The notes beneath the pieces are model-generated. The model ran no database searches. It was not told the origin of the DNA and saw only the letters and a program-made list of their open reading frames with translations. From Caldifarciminota bacterium (lineage in GTDB: Bacteria; Hydrothermota; Tepidihabitantia; Tepidihabitantales; Tepidihabitantaceae), in contig CAIVTL010000528.1 in assembly GCA_903908785.1 (NCBI GenBank), positions 1 to 6,574 on the forward strand: 6,574 nucleotides of DNA. Direction: 5' to 3'. Positions 6,114 through 6,574 of this stretch are shown piece after piece (the first letter of the stretch is position 1; each line of letters opens with the position of its first letter). Made by a program: the position numbers and the translations under genes.

Positions 6114-6126
6114 CCGGTGACAAAAT

Positions 6127-6159
6127 GCAAGCCCCCGGCGCATCGCGCCGGGGGCTTGC
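6127..6159. terminator. Perfect 15-bp GC-rich hairpin between convergent genes
   Basis: GCAAGCCCCCGGCGC (6127-6141) pairs perfectly with 6145-6159 across a 3-base loop (ATC). On the minus strand the stem is followed by ATTTTG, a short T-run, so it looks like an intrinsic terminator for the 3D-domain gene. On the plus strand it lies 13 bases after the lipoprotein stop, but no T-run follows. It probably serves both converging transcripts, better for the minus strand. Confidence 0.8.
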
Positions 6160-6176
6160 CTGCAGTCGTGGCCGGA

Positions 6177-6574
6177 CTAACGCACGAGGAACACTTCCGC
6201 TCGCCCCGAGTGGCAAAGAGAGGTGGATGCGAAGGGCCCCATGTTGGCTTCAGTCCCGAGGTATATGTCAATCCGCTTGCCCCGGATGAGACCGCCTACG
6301 TCCTGAGCGTAGAAGACCCCGTCATGGCACGTGTCGCCGCCCAGCGAGACCCCGTCGGCTTCCGGGATGTACAACCTTGCGCCCATCGGGACTATCGACG
6401 GGTCAACGGCAACTGACCTGAAGGCAGTCAGGGCGCGGTCATCGCAACCAAGCGGCGCAGCCACTACGTGGCAGTGGTTTCCTGCTTCCCAGTTGGAGAC
6501 CACTCGGCCGTCACGCAGCAGTGCGCATGACTCCCTGCGGAAGTCCCGGACGAAGCGGTTCGTGAAGTATCCCA
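6177..6574 (-). CDS. 3D (MltA C-terminal-like) domain protein, 3' part, cut by the window edge
   Basis: The frame is open from the right edge to the TAG at 6179-6177, about 132 codons, so the N-terminus lies outside the window. The GTG at 6503 lies in mid-protein because homologous-looking sequence (GYFTNRFVRDFRRES, then LLRDGRVVS) continues upstream of it. The 3D domain is named for three conserved aspartates, all visible: VAVDPSIVPMG, FYAQDVGG and GKRIDIY. It adopts the double-psi beta-barrel fold of the MltA lytic transglycosylase, where the aspartate in the DxGG region is catalytic, so a cell-wall glycan role is the likely one. HDGVFYAQD also matches the variant of this family with a Cys-rich surrounding (several Cys are present here). 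It ends with SGRAEVFLVR. An upstream signal peptide is expected but not seen. Confidence 0.85.
   Translation of the reverse strand, partial: GYFTNRFVRDFRRESCALLRDGRVVSNWEAGNHCHVVAAPLGCDDRALTAFRSVAVDPSIVPMGARLYIPEADGVSLGGDTCHDGVFYAQDVGGLIRGKRIDIYLGTEANMGPFASTSLCHSGRAEVFLVR

Noticed and set aside
6117..6416. 99-residue plus-strand open frame beginning in the terminator hairpin
   Set aside because: It starts within the hairpin and runs antisense to the clear 3D-domain gene; no motif supports it.
6504..6574. GTG 6503 as the true start of the 3D-domain gene
   Set aside because: The frame stays open to the window edge with protein-like sequence (GYFTNRF and RDGRVVS) that belongs to this family, so the gene starts further upstream.

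Overview
The window is a GC-rich, gene-dense stretch of bacterial chromosome. Its main content is nearly all of an RNF operon (ferredoxin:NAD+ oxidoreductase, ion-translocating) on the minus strand, in the order rnfC-D-G-E-A-B. The organism cannot be named from this sequence alone. The CDGEAB order is common in anaerobes such as acetogens and clostridia, but the GC-rich composition and dispersed GGTTRA-type palindromic repeats fit an uncultured anaerobic lineage better than a classical Firmicute. This is inference with low confidence.

Layout: 1-340 is the 5' part of rnfB (it runs off the left edge). 344-928 is rnfA, 932-1546 rnfE, 1543-2079 rnfG, 2076-3182 rnfD and 3179-4489 rnfC. Every junction is a 4-base stop/start overlap (GTGA or ATGA) or a 3-base gap, so the six genes form one translationally coupled unit. 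The electron path can be read from the motifs: NAD(H)/FMN-binding RnfC with two 4Fe-4S sites, covalent FMN sites in RnfD and RnfG, the paired intramembrane cysteines of RnfA and RnfE, and the iron-sulfur domain of RnfB.

4490-4691 is a divergent control region. It holds a near-consensus sigma70-type promoter for rnf, a plausible promoter for the rightward gene, a palindromic repeat and a tandem 11-bp repeat. Both promoters lie so close to their start codons that the transcripts would be leaderless or nearly so. Rightward, 4692-6113 encodes a lipoprotein with a C-terminal transglutaminase-like cysteine-protease fold. A perfect 15-bp hairpin at 6127-6159 separates it from a convergent minus-strand gene for a 3D (MltA-C-like) domain protein, cut by the right edge.

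The most unusual feature is a GGTTRA-rich imperfect palindrome placed in frame just after the rnfD start codon. It gives RnfD an extra N-terminal segment of about 34 residues, and a related copy lies in the divergent intergenic region. This resembles the protein-coding palindromic elements known from Rickettsia. No CRISPR array, tRNA, rRNA, transposase or phage gene was seen, and I find no wholly new multi-gene system here.
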